Origin: Candidatus Pacearchaeota archaeon UBA92
GTDB taxonomy: Archaea > Nanobdellota > Nanobdellia > Pacearchaeales > GW2011-AR1
Assembly: GCA_002497285.1 (NCBI GenBank)
Contig: DANJ01000002.1
Span: forward strand, 1-22,025
DNA length: 22,025 nt
Reading direction: 5' to 3'
In this document: piece by piece, positions 7,461-14,064 of the stretch
Layout of the letters: every line of letters begins with the position of its first letter
Position numbering within the stretch: position 1 is the first letter of the stretch
Made by a program: the position numbers and the translations under genes
The notes under the pieces: model-generated
Told to the model about the DNA's origin: nothing
Database searches by the model: none
The model's input: only the letters and a program-made list of their open reading frames with translations

Positions 7461-7721
7461 TTAACTAGAATCAAGAGTTTGAAAATCAACAAGAGTCCCA
7501 TTATAATGCTCTTTTCCAGTATGGTAATTAATTACGGCCCCATATCTCCTCTTAGTTTCATCACCACTTATTGCCCAGTATTCTAATTGAATAATAAGGA
7601 CAAATTCATCGCTATTAGTTATATTTTCTACTTGTTCTGGAAACAGAGGTATACTTATTACGGCATTGTCTTGGTTTGGGAAGACAAAGTAATTTATGTT
7701 AATAATCTCTGATAACTCCAC
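7461..7721 (-). pseudogene. C-terminal part of an interrupted membrane-anchored protein
   Basis: This stretch is in the same frame as the gene at 7731-8030 and is separated from it only by a TAA (7731-7733) and three sense codons. It encodes about 86 residues of a beta-rich domain (for example DEFVLIIQLEYW and RRYGAVINYHTGK) that reads as the natural second half of the upstream extracellular domain. The only in-frame start is a GTG at 7721, with no ribosome binding site before it. So either the gene carries a nonsense mutation, the stop is read through, or there is a base error. The full product would be about 189 residues. The family is unrecognised. Confidence 0.6.
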
Positions 7722-7730
7722 TGCATTAAA

Positions 7731-8030
7731 TTAGCTAAATTCTGAAGGAAAATAATCAATTTTGGTACTTTTTAGATTAATCTTTGCAGGAAGTTTTCCG
7801 CTATTTGACAAATGTATTCTTAAAGAAGAAGGGGAATCATCCAATTCTAAACTAGAGATGAAAACAAATGGGCGATTATTTGTATCAAACTCTTTTTGCA
7901 AGATATTAACCATCTTATGAGTTGAAAATGTATAAATTGAAGTTACAATAACTAATATGATTGTTACAATAACTAATATGATTGTTACAATAATTAAAGC
8001 CCAATTTGCATCTAATCCTCTTTTTTTCAT
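7731..8030 (-). CDS. Membrane-anchored protein, N-terminal part truncated by an in-frame stop
   Basis: The 99 codons begin MKKRGLDANWALIIVT. A cytosolic positive start is followed by one transmembrane helix (about 11-34) that contains a seven-residue internal repeat, then an exposed domain containing NRPFVFISSLELD and HLSNSGKLPAKIN. This layout, a single N-terminal helix with an 'RP-hh-L-x-N-x-G-x-x-PA' beta domain outside, is common among small uncharacterised prokaryotic membrane proteins. The ATG lies one base after the trpS stop, so it is co-transcribed with trpS. The domain stops abruptly at TAA (7731-7733) and resumes in the same frame just beyond. Function is unknown. Confidence 0.6.
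   Translation of the reverse strand: MKKRGLDANWALIIVTIILVIVTIILVIVTSIYTFSTHKMVNILQKEFDTNNRPFVFISSLELDDSPSSLRIHLSNSGKLPAKINLKSTKIDYFPSEFS
7942..7996 (-). repeat. 21-bp in-frame tandem repeat inside a transmembrane-helix coding segment
   Basis: Two perfect copies of a 21-bp unit (plus strand GTTACAATAACTAATATGAT followed by T) lie at 7942-7962 and 7963-7983. A third, partial and diverged copy follows at 7984-7996. The unit is seven codons, so the repeat adds IILVIVT-type heptads to the membrane helix without shifting the frame. It looks like recent replication slippage. Confidence 0.9.
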
Positions 8031-8031
8031 A

Positions 8032-9135
8032 TTAGAACTTCAACATAAACTTTCCTACTTGAGACTTAATCTTCTTCTTATTTTCCTGATGTTTCTTTAG
8101 GAAGGAATTTATTTTATCAATCGTGTAGGCTTTTAGCTCGCCGGTTGTCATCTTTCCTGACTTGTAGTCTGCTTCTATTTTTGCAAGCTTTTTGTCATCT
8201 TCTTCAAAAAGATATTTTAGATATTGGAACGAAATATCTATTTCTGGATTGCCTCCATGTTTTCTATGTTCTTCTAGAGTATCTTTACCACCTGAGAAAG
8301 CATATTTGTTAATCTTGTTTTTTACTTCTGTTGGGGAATCGGATAAGTAGATTACATTTACCCCTTCAGCATCTGATGAGGACATCTTTGCCTCACCTTT
8401 TAGACTTGGAAGGAATTTAGAGTGAATTGTTGCTGGTTTTATAAAATTTAAGGTAGAGTGTTGGGCTACATCTCTGGCCAATCTTACATAGGGATCTTGG
8501 TCTATCCCTATTGGAACTAAAGTGTGATGCTTGCCTTCTATGAACTGAGGCAAAAGGATATGGGCTGTCTGCACTGCAGGATAGAAAGACCAACCAATGT
8601 TTGTCTCGGGTTTTAACCCAAAGACTGCTTTTGCTGTTGAATAAGAGATTAGCTTTGCGACTCTGGCTGCCGAGGGATAAATCGGATAAGATAAGTCTTT
8701 CAGAACAAATGTTTTTCCAGGTTTGAATCCAAGGGCAAGGATATCGAGAATATTATCGTCTGCATATTTTTCTGCATCTTCAAAGGACAAGTTTGGTTTT
8801 ACATAAAATTTCTCATCATCTGAGATTGGAAGGTAAACATTGCATTTATATTTGTCCTGAAAATGTTTCGCCAAAACAAAGGGAACCAGATGACCGAGGT
8901 GCATTTTTTCTGAAGAGCCCCTACCTGTGAGAATTGAAACCTTCTTTTTTGATTCTGCTGCTTTAACCCATGAATCAAAATCTCGCTGTGAGAAATAAAA
9001 CTCCCTTTTTATAAAATGGTGTGCTTTGGGATTAATATGTGTAGGTTTTACCCTTTCCGCACCAAACTCTTTGATTAATTTGTCATAATCTATATCGCCT
9101 GAAACTTCCCAGGGAGTTGTTATCGGATTTTTCAT
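8032..9135 (-). CDS. trpS: Tryptophanyl-tRNA synthetase, archaeal/eukaryotic type
   Basis: Class I synthetase that charges tRNA(Trp). The 367-residue protein has the archaeal/eukaryotic N-terminus TPWEVSGDIDYDKL (7-20). The HIGH signature is HLGH at 79-82, within TGRGSSEKMHLGHLVP. GIDQDPYVRLARD lies at 210-222. The KMSKS signature is KMSSS at 250-254, and the C-terminal helical anticodon-recognition domain follows. All match the archaeal TrpRS family at its normal length. It is the first gene of a unit that continues one base later into the interrupted membrane-protein gene. Its promoter diverges from that of the small gene at 9214. Confidence 0.97.
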   Translation of the reverse strand: MKNPITTPWEVSGDIDYDKLIKEFGAERVKPTHINPKAHHFIKREFYFSQRDFDSWVKAAESKKKVSILTGRGSSEKMHLGHLVPFVLAKHFQDKYKCNVYLPISDDEKFYVKPNLSFEDAEKYADDNILDILALGFKPGKTFVLKDLSYPIYPSAARVAKLISYSTAKAVFGLKPETNIGWSFYPAVQTAHILLPQFIEGKHHTLVPIGIDQDPYVRLARDVAQHSTLNFIKPATIHSKFLPSLKGEAKMSSSDAEGVNVIYLSDSPTEVKNKINKYAFSGGKDTLEEHRKHGGNPEIDISFQYLKYLFEEDDKKLAKIEADYKSGKMTTGELKAYTIDKINSFLKKHQENKKKIKSQVGKFMLKF

Positions 9136-9156
9136 TATAAGCTATAGAATGGGATG

Positions 9157-9166
9157 TTTATAAAAG
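9157..9166 (-). promoter_or_regulatory. TATA box of trpS
   Basis: Minus strand CTTTTATAAA, 22-31 nt before the ATG at 9135. Confidence 0.65.
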
Positions 9167-9184
9167 TTGTTTGAGTGCAATAAT

Positions 9185-9193
9185 CTTTATAAT
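9185..9193 (+). promoter_or_regulatory. TATA box of the 68-residue gene
   Basis: CTTTATAAT, 21-29 nt before the ATG at 9214. It starts only about 20 bp from the divergent trpS box, so the two promoters may compete. Confidence 0.6.
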
Positions 9194-9213
9194 CCCCTAT
9201 GGCTTTTTAGGTT

Positions 9214-9420
9214 ATGCGATTAGAAGAAGAGGCTGATAATTATGTTTCGCAACCTTTGGATGAAGGTGGAAAGGTTGAAGACAAGTATAGTTCTGGGGAA
9301 AATAAGGATAATGGGGTTTTGAGGAGGGCCATTAAAAATTCGAGGACGAGAAGAGAAAGTGCGAAGTATACACACCATCATAGAGAGACACTAAGAAGAA
9401 TTTGTGGCCATGGCTGGTAA
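9214..9420 (+). CDS. Small charged hypothetical protein
   Basis: The 68-residue protein has an acidic N-terminal half and a strongly basic, His/Arg-rich C-terminal half (RRAIKNSRTRRESAKYTHHH, 37-56, then a C-terminal CGHGW). No family is recognised. It has no signal peptide or transmembrane segment and looks largely disordered. A well-placed TATA box upstream and a separate promoter for the next gene support a real single-gene unit. The basic end could bind nucleic acid, and the cluster of four His and one Cys near the C-terminus might bind metal; both are guesses. Confidence 0.6.
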   Translation: MRLEEEADNYVSQPLDEGGKVEDKYSSGENKDNGVLRRAIKNSRTRRESAKYTHHHRETLRRICGHGW

Positions 9421-9422
9421 GG

Positions 9423-9436
9423 TTTATATATAAAAT
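9423..9436 (+). promoter_or_regulatory. TATA box of the receptor-like gene
   Basis: TTTATATATAAAAT, 16-29 nt before the ATG at 9452. Confidence 0.6.
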
Positions 9437-9451
9437 CCTATTAGCATAAAC

Positions 9452-11389
9452 ATGAAAAAAAGGTTAGTGGGATTAGTTATGTTGTTCTCTTTGTTTGCTT
9501 TAATGATTTTACCTTTGGCATCAGCAGAAATTATAATTAATCAGCCAAATAATCAATATAATATGGGGGATGAACTTAAGATAAATGCACTTCTCAAGCC
9601 GAATTCAGATACTAATGACTTCTTTACTATACAACTAGTCTGCACGAATCAAATATTTGATTTATATAGAAGCCCCTTTAATCTTTTAGCAGGAGAAGAA
9701 AGAAGTGTTAATATTGATTTTGTATTTGGAAACGCCCTTGGATTTAGCGAAGATGAAGACTGCTATATCAAGGGAAATTTTGGAGATGAATTTGTTGAAA
9801 GCCAAATTTTTGATGTTACTAGAAGAGTTGCAGTTGGAGTTAATTTGGCAAAAAGAGTCTATGGTCCTGGAGAAAAAGTCTATATTGATGGGACTGCAAC
9901 TAAATTCAGCGGAGGAAATGTGAATGGATTTGTTGAGCTTTCTGTTCCATCTCTTGGAATATCTTCAAATGGAGTGGTTCCTAGTGGAGTTTTTAATATA
10001 AGTTTTAAAATTCCTGAAAATTATTCTGGAGAACACGAAATTATGATTAGCGTTTATGAAAAAAACAACAGGAATGAGGTCACAAATAATGGAAACACGA
10101 CAAGAATTATTGAAATTAGGTCTAAATTGACTAAAATAAATATAGATATCAATTTAAATAATGTGAACCCTGATGATGAATTAAATTATAAGATTGAAAT
10201 GCTCAATCAGCAAAATGAACTAATGGATGGCGACGTTGCTGTTGAGATATTTAAGCCTAATAGTCTTAGTTTTAGAAAAGAAGTTGTTTCTTCTGGAAAT
10301 AGCGGAATATTAAAAATTGAGTCTAATTTTAGTGCGGGATACTGGAAAATTATAGCAGTTTCAGGAGAGATATCTTCTACGAAACTATTTTATGTTGAAG
10401 AAAAAGAAAATATTTTATTTAGCCTTATTGGAAATATGCTTGTAGCAACAAATATTGGCAATATTCCTTTCGAGGGTCCTATCGAAATTGTAATTGGTTC
10501 GGAAAAAGAAATAAAACAAATAAAACTTGGTATCGGAGAAACTAAGAAGTTTACTCTTTCTGCACCTGAAGGTAAATATCAGATAGGAATTAATCAGGGT
10601 GATAAGGAGATAAGTTTTGGAGCCGTTTCTTTAACTGGAAAAGCAATTAATGTTGGGGAAGTTAGAGGAGGACTTGGAGCAATAGTTGGAAACAATTTTG
10701 CGGTTTTTGTATTCATTTTTTTTATACTTGGGATATTTGCTATGATGATTGTTTTCAGGAAAAAAGCATTTAGTTCTTTTGTAGGCAGAAAAAAAGAATC
10801 TAATAAGGAGGGATTGAGTTTACAGAGTTCAGTTATTTCTTCAGGTAATAAACATGAAGCCGGTGTAGTTTTGCTAAAAATTAATTCTAATTTAGATGAT
10901 AATTCAAATGAAACCATTGAAAAAATTATGGAAAAGGCAAAAAGTCATAATGCGGGAATAAACTTTGAGGATTCGCATAGGATAATGCTTTTCACCCCTT
11001 TATTAACTAAGAGACAGGATAATGCTTCGGCTGCTTTAAAATTTTCAAAAGAAATAGAGAAGATTATTGAAGAACATAATAGAAGATTTACACATAAGAT
11101 AAATTATGGTTTAGGAGTTAATGTGGGTGAGATTATCGCCGAAACAAGGGAAGGTAAGCTAAAATTTGTCTCGGCTGGTAATGTTATGAGCCAGGCTAAA
11201 AGATTGTCTAATGAAGCAAAGATGGAAATTCTTGTTTCGGATGCTTTGCATAGGAAGCTAGCTAGCGAGGCCAAGTTTGAAAAAGTGCAAGGTAAGGACT
11301 TCTGGAGAGTCGGAAGGGTAACGGATAGAGGCAAGCATGATGAGTTTATCAGAAACTTCATAGATAAACAGAAAGAAAAGAAAAGTTAA
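9452..11389 (+). CDS. Receptor-like membrane protein with degenerate class III nucleotide cyclase domain
   Basis: The 645 residues divide clearly. A signal peptide (1-25, ending LPLASA) is followed by an extracellular part of repeated beta-sandwich-like domains (26-410). One transmembrane helix (about 416-435) is followed by a basic stop-transfer and a cytoplasmic domain (468-605). The last aligns by eye with the class III adenylate/guanylate cyclase homology domain: GVVLLKINSNL for the first strand, then INYGLGVNVGEIIAETREGK and KFVSAGNVMSQAKRL, then EILVSDALHRKLA. The two metal-binding Asp are absent (LLKINS instead of a DI-GFT type strand; DSHRIMLF instead of a GD-xxM type hairpin), and the Asn of the VN-xAxRL motif is Ser, while the Arg is kept. 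It is therefore probably a catalytically dead sensor or scaffold. It has its own promoter and ends in overlap with a convergent gene. Confidence 0.72.
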   Translation: MKKRLVGLVMLFSLFALMILPLASAEIIINQPNNQYNMGDELKINALLKPNSDTNDFFTIQLVCTNQIFDLYRSPFNLLAGEERSVNIDFVFGNALGFSEDEDCYIKGNFGDEFVESQIFDVTRRVAVGVNLAKRVYGPGEKVYIDGTATKFSGGNVNGFVELSVPSLGISSNGVVPSGVFNISFKIPENYSGEHEIMISVYEKNNRNEVTNNGNTTRIIEIRSKLTKINIDINLNNVNPDDELNYKIEMLNQQNELMDGDVAVEIFKPNSLSFRKEVVSSGNSGILKIESNFSAGYWKIIAVSGEISSTKLFYVEEKENILFSLIGNMLVATNIGNIPFEGPIEIVIGSEKEIKQIKLGIGETKKFTLSAPEGKYQIGINQGDKEISFGAVSLTGKAINVGEVRGGLGAIVGNNFAVFVFIFFILGIFAMMIVFRKKAFSSFVGRKKESNKEGLSLQSSVISSGNKHEAGVVLLKINSNLDDNSNETIEKIMEKAKSHNAGINFEDSHRIMLFTPLLTKRQDNASAALKFSKEIEKIIEEHNRRFTHKINYGLGVNVGEIIAETREGKLKFVSAGNVMSQAKRLSNEAKMEILVSDALHRKLASEAKFEKVQGKDFWRVGRVTDRGKHDEFIRNFIDKQKEKKS

Positions 11390-11697
11390 ATATGTTTTAG
11401 TTTTCCTGAATCTAAGTAATATCCCTCATATCCGATTTTTGATTTAAATAAGTTTTTTATGTAATCCAATTTGTTTTTGGAAATTTTTAGTTTCATTGCC
11501 GTTTTTATTAAATGTGCCTTGAGACAATTTGGGGCAACTCTCTGACAATCTGGAATAATATTTCGAGATATGAACTTGTACGCCTCTTTCCTTAACCTGG
11601 GAGGAAGAGAATTATCGAAAGTTGCTTTCACACAGGCTTGCTTTGCTACAGTTTTTGGAAATTTTTCAAATTTTAAGAAGGTTGTTTGGTTCGCCAT
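11386..11697 (-). CDS. Hypothetical protein, 103 residues
   Basis: This is a small basic, mostly helical protein with three cysteines (C22, C51, C58) and a C-terminal KIGYEGYYLDSGKLKHI tail. There is no signal peptide or membrane segment. No family is recognised. The stop codon overlaps the convergent receptor gene's stop by two bases. Upstream, an 18-bp near-palindrome lies at 15-32 nt before the ATG, suggesting that a transcription regulator acts here. The coding assignment rests on ORF length, composition and the end-to-end packing typical of this window. Confidence 0.65.
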   Translation of the reverse strand: MANQTTFLKFEKFPKTVAKQACVKATFDNSLPPRLRKEAYKFISRNIIPDCQRVAPNCLKAHLIKTAMKLKISKNKLDYIKNLFKSKIGYEGYYLDSGKLKHI

Positions 11698-11711
11698 TGT
11701 AAAAAAAGATG

Positions 11712-11729
11712 AAGTGGCTTAAGTCACTT
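11712..11729. promoter_or_regulatory. Dyad symmetry before the 103-residue gene (candidate operator)
   Basis: AAGTGGCTTAAGTCACTT is palindromic at 16 of 18 positions. It lies just downstream of a TATA-like ATTATTAA (minus strand, 11728-11735) and 15 nt before the ATG at 11697, where a bound repressor would block initiation. Confidence 0.4.
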
Positions 11730-11830
11730 AATAATAGAAATAATTGATTTAATAGAATTTATTGCTAAATTATCTATTTGTCTCATATATATTCTAGGCA
11801 TTGATTGTTTATAAGGTTTTTTATTGCTGA

Positions 11831-12739
11831 TTACATTCTTTCTAATCTTCTTATTCTCTCGTCGATATCTGGATGTGTTGCGAACAGCCCTGAAACTTTT
11901 TTCTTGAAAGGATCTGATATGAACAAAGGAGCTAGGGCAGATGCGAACTTCTTTCTCTCTTTCTCATCAATGTGCTCTTTTTTTATTTTCTTCAGCGCGG
12001 AGGCTAGGCCGGGAGGATATCTTGTGAATTTTGCTGCTGTTGAATCTGCTAAGAACTCACGCTTCCTTGATATCGATAAAGATACTAATCTTGCAGCTAT
12101 GGGTGCGAGAATGGCAAATAATATCCCTATAAGAATGAGGCCTACCTGAACTTTTCCATCTCTGTCTCTGCCTCCCATGTTTGAAAACCAAAGACTTCTG
12201 AGAAATATCTGTGCTATTATTGAAATCATCCCTATTAGCACGGCCGTAAGGGTCATAAAACGGATATCATAATTGGCTATGTGGGACATCTCGTGTCCTA
12301 TAACCCCTTCCAGCTCTTGTTTATCCAATGCTTTCAGAGCTCCTGTTGTAACGCATATCACTGCATGCCTTGGATCTCTTCCAGATGCGAAAGCGTTAAT
12401 CTCCGAAGAATCCATTACATATAACCTTGGCATTGGTAGCCCTGAAGCAAGAGACATATTTTCTGCGGCATTGAAGAATTTGGAATATTCAATCTTTGAG
12501 GCGGGTTTTGCCCTGACTGATGAAAGGGCTATTTTATCTGAATTATAATAACTTATTAGTATGTATGACAAGGAAAAAATTATAGAAAATATCATGATTA
12601 TAAAGAAATAACCGGGGTCTAAGATTAAAGAGATTATATATCCTAAAATTAAAAAGAAGATGAAGATTAGGATTATCAATAGAAAAGATTTTATCTTGTT
12701 TCTTTGAATTTGGTCATGGAAGGATATTCTATCTGCCAT
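11831..12739 (-). CDS. htpX: HtpX-like membrane zinc metalloprotease (M48)
   Basis: The 302-residue M48B family protease degrades misfolded membrane proteins. Two N-terminal transmembrane helices (about 18-40 and 44-64) are followed by the conserved NAFASG (115-120), the zinc motif HEMSH (149-153) with catalytic E150, two further hydrophobic segments (about 162-182 and 199-220) and the third zinc ligand E228 in REFLAD. The C-terminal FATHPDIDERIRRLE (286-300) is a family hallmark. All catalytic residues are present. The gene shares its neighbourhood and strand with lemA, a pairing seen in many genomes, but a divergent 58-codon gene lies between them. A TATA box on the minus strand shows that htpX has its own promoter. 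Confidence 0.95.
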   Translation of the reverse strand: MADRISFHDQIQRNKIKSFLLIILIFIFFLILGYIISLILDPGYFFIIMIFSIIFSLSYILISYYNSDKIALSSVRAKPASKIEYSKFFNAAENMSLASGLPMPRLYVMDSSEINAFASGRDPRHAVICVTTGALKALDKQELEGVIGHEMSHIANYDIRFMTLTAVLIGMISIIAQIFLRSLWFSNMGGRDRDGKVQVGLILIGILFAILAPIAARLVSLSISRKREFLADSTAAKFTRYPPGLASALKKIKKEHIDEKERKKFASALAPLFISDPFKKKVSGLFATHPDIDERIRRLERM

Positions 12740-12760
12740 TGTATGTATAAGAGATTTTAG

Positions 12761-12769
12761 TATATAAAC
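12761..12769 (-). promoter_or_regulatory. TATA box of htpX
   Basis: Minus strand GTTTATATA, 22-30 nt before the ATG at 12739. Confidence 0.65.
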
Positions 12770-12784
12770 GTTTTTTAAGAAAGG

Positions 12785-12792
12785 TTTTTAAA
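12785..12792 (+). promoter_or_regulatory. TATA box of the 58-residue gene
   Basis: TTTTTAAA, 22-29 nt before the ATG at 12814. Confidence 0.5.
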
Positions 12793-12813
12793 CCGGTATA
12801 TTTGTGATTTTAT

Positions 12814-12990
12814 ATGAATAGAATAATTGAACAGGATGAGAATAAAGCAAAAGTCATTTCGGAAACTAGATTTGATAGAGATTTTGTTGATCGAATGGTT
12901 GAAGCTACAGATACGATATTGAGAAATCAAATAAAACCTGTTTATCAAGAACTGGGAGATAGTCTACCTTCTGATGTTTATCTTGGTTAG
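12814..12990 (+). CDS. Small hypothetical protein between htpX and lemA
   Basis: A 58-codon ORF starts MNRIIEQDENKAKVISETRF and ends with TAG at 12990, with a central helical stretch DFVDRMVEATDTILRNQIKP. It is acidic, soluble-looking and has no cysteine. Support comes from a TATA box at the same spacing as the other genes, codon use like the neighbours, and a snug fit between the htpX promoter and the lemA stop. It is divergent from htpX and convergent with lemA, ending 29 bp from the lemA stop. No family is recognised. Confidence 0.6.
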   Translation: MNRIIEQDENKAKVISETRFDRDFVDRMVEATDTILRNQIKPVYQELGDSLPSDVYLG

Positions 12991-13019
12991 GTTTCCCTAG
13001 TCTTAGAAATTTTATTAAA

Positions 13020-13574
13020 TTAGAACTCTACTTTAGGAACTGCTCTTGATTCTGTTGGTATCTGCAAAAAGTGCTTTGCTTTCTTTCCGTACAATCTAGC
13101 AAAGAAAACTCCAGGGAATTGTTTTGTTGCATTGTTATAACTGAGAATAGAGTCATTATAGAACTGTCTTGAGTATGCAATCCTGTCTTCTATTGCTGAC
13201 AATTCTTGTTGTAAATGCAGAAAGTTTTCGTTTGCTCTTAATTGAGGATAACCCTCTGCTATTGCAAAAACAGATTTTAATGCGGACTGTAACTCTGCTC
13301 CGGCTTTCATTCTTTTTTCAATCGTATTTCCACCCATAATTGCTTTTCTTGCATCTGTAACTTCCTTCATTATTCCTTTTTCGTATTTAGCGTATCCTTT
13401 AACCGTGTTTAATAGGTTAGGAACTAAATCGGCTCTCTTTCTAAGTTGAACGTCTATCTGAGATAGGGAGTTATCTATTCTGTTTCCTAGAACTATAAAT
13501 TTGTTGAAATAATAGATGAATATCAATACGACTAGGAAAATTGCTATGATTAATGTCCAGAGGAAGGTTATCAT
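13020..13574 (-). CDS. lemA: LemA family membrane protein
   Basis: The 184-residue protein has one N-terminal transmembrane helix (about 2-23), a short loop and a long alpha-helical bundle. The segment NSLSQIDVQLRKRADLVPNL just after residue 30 is the most conserved part of the LemA family, and the family's NENFLHLQQELSAIEDRIA and RQFYNDSILSYNN segments follow. The length is normal. The molecular role of LemA is not established. Its frequent association with HtpX, seen here on the same strand, suggests a part in envelope quality control. It has its own minus-strand promoter, divergent from the CPDC-protein gene. Confidence 0.95.
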   Translation of the reverse strand: MITFLWTLIIAIFLVVLIFIYYFNKFIVLGNRIDNSLSQIDVQLRKRADLVPNLLNTVKGYAKYEKGIMKEVTDARKAIMGGNTIEKRMKAGAELQSALKSVFAIAEGYPQLRANENFLHLQQELSAIEDRIAYSRQFYNDSILSYNNATKQFPGVFFARLYGKKAKHFLQIPTESRAVPKVEF

Positions 13575-13594
13575 GTCTGTAATAATAGAAGGGA

Positions 13595-13604
13595 TTTTAT
13601 AAAT
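13595..13604 (-). promoter_or_regulatory. TATA box of lemA
   Basis: Minus strand ATTTATAAAA, 21-30 nt before the ATG at 13574. It is only about 14 bp from the divergent box at 13619. Confidence 0.65.
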
Positions 13605-13618
13605 CTAACGGAGAAAGA

Positions 13619-13626
13619 ATTAAAAG
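13619..13626 (+). promoter_or_regulatory. TATA box of the CPDC-protein gene
   Basis: ATTAAAAG, 22-29 nt before the ATG at 13648. Confidence 0.5.
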
Positions 13627-13647
13627 GTTTATCCGCCTGTTTGATTA

Positions 13648-14028
13648 ATGCAGGGAAGGACAAAGGCACTAATTAGTTTTGTGGTTTTGATTGTTTTGTT
13701 AGGAGGAACCTATTTATTCACTGATTGGTTTTCCAAAACAGTCGGTTATGTTTTGGGAGAAAATGAGAATATAAAACTTGCAAAATGCCTTGATGAAAAA
13801 GGAGTGATTTTTTATTTATCCGATAACTGCCCTGACTGTCAAAAACAGATTGAGCTTTTTGGAGATGAAGCTTTTGGATATTTAAACGGGGTTGTCAATT
13901 GTGATTTGGGAACCTCTAAAACTTGTGATACTCTTGCAGGAGTCCCTGCATGGAAAATTGCAGATAAATTTTATTATGGTGTAAAACAATTTAATGAGCT
14001 TGGCAAAATTTCAGAATGTGGGAAATAA
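13648..14028 (+). CDS. Membrane-tethered thioredoxin-fold protein with CPDC motif
   Basis: The 126 residues start with a transmembrane anchor (about 7-25), which should place the rest outside the cytoplasm. The small domain has C61-P-D-C64 after a FYLSDN strand, a GVPAW cis-Pro region at 98-102, and extra cysteines C47, C85, C93 and C124. The order KCLDEKGV..CPDC..FG..VNC...C....VPAW resembles the thioredoxin-like domain found attached to vitamin K epoxide reductase homologues. It likely forms or shuttles disulfides in exported proteins such as the four-cysteine pilin-like protein at 2759. No VKOR membrane partner is adjacent. The fold call is good; the direction of the redox reaction is inferred. 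Confidence 0.75.
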   Translation: MQGRTKALISFVVLIVLLGGTYLFTDWFSKTVGYVLGENENIKLAKCLDEKGVIFYLSDNCPDCQKQIELFGDEAFGYLNGVVNCDLGTSKTCDTLAGVPAWKIADKFYYGVKQFNELGKISECGK

Positions 14029-14035
14029 GATAAAT

Positions 14036-14043
14036 CTTAAAAG
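14036..14043 (+). promoter_or_regulatory. TATA box of the cysteine desulfurase gene
   Basis: CTTAAAAG, 22-29 nt before the ATG at 14065. Confidence 0.5.
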
Positions 14044-14064
14044 CTTAATTTACATAGACTAATC

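Noticed and set aside
7419..7586. 55-codon plus-strand ORF starting MKKKGLVDFVGSHK after the 32-residue ORF, with GGTGA upstream.
   Set aside because: Most of it runs antisense through the better-supported interrupted membrane gene, and its second half shows no coding character. Only a weak ribosome binding site supports it.
11698..11830. 133-bp gap between the 103-residue gene and htpX, checked for a small RNA or tRNA.
   Set aside because: It is AT-rich with no cloverleaf or stable GC stem. Only the operator-like dyad is supported.
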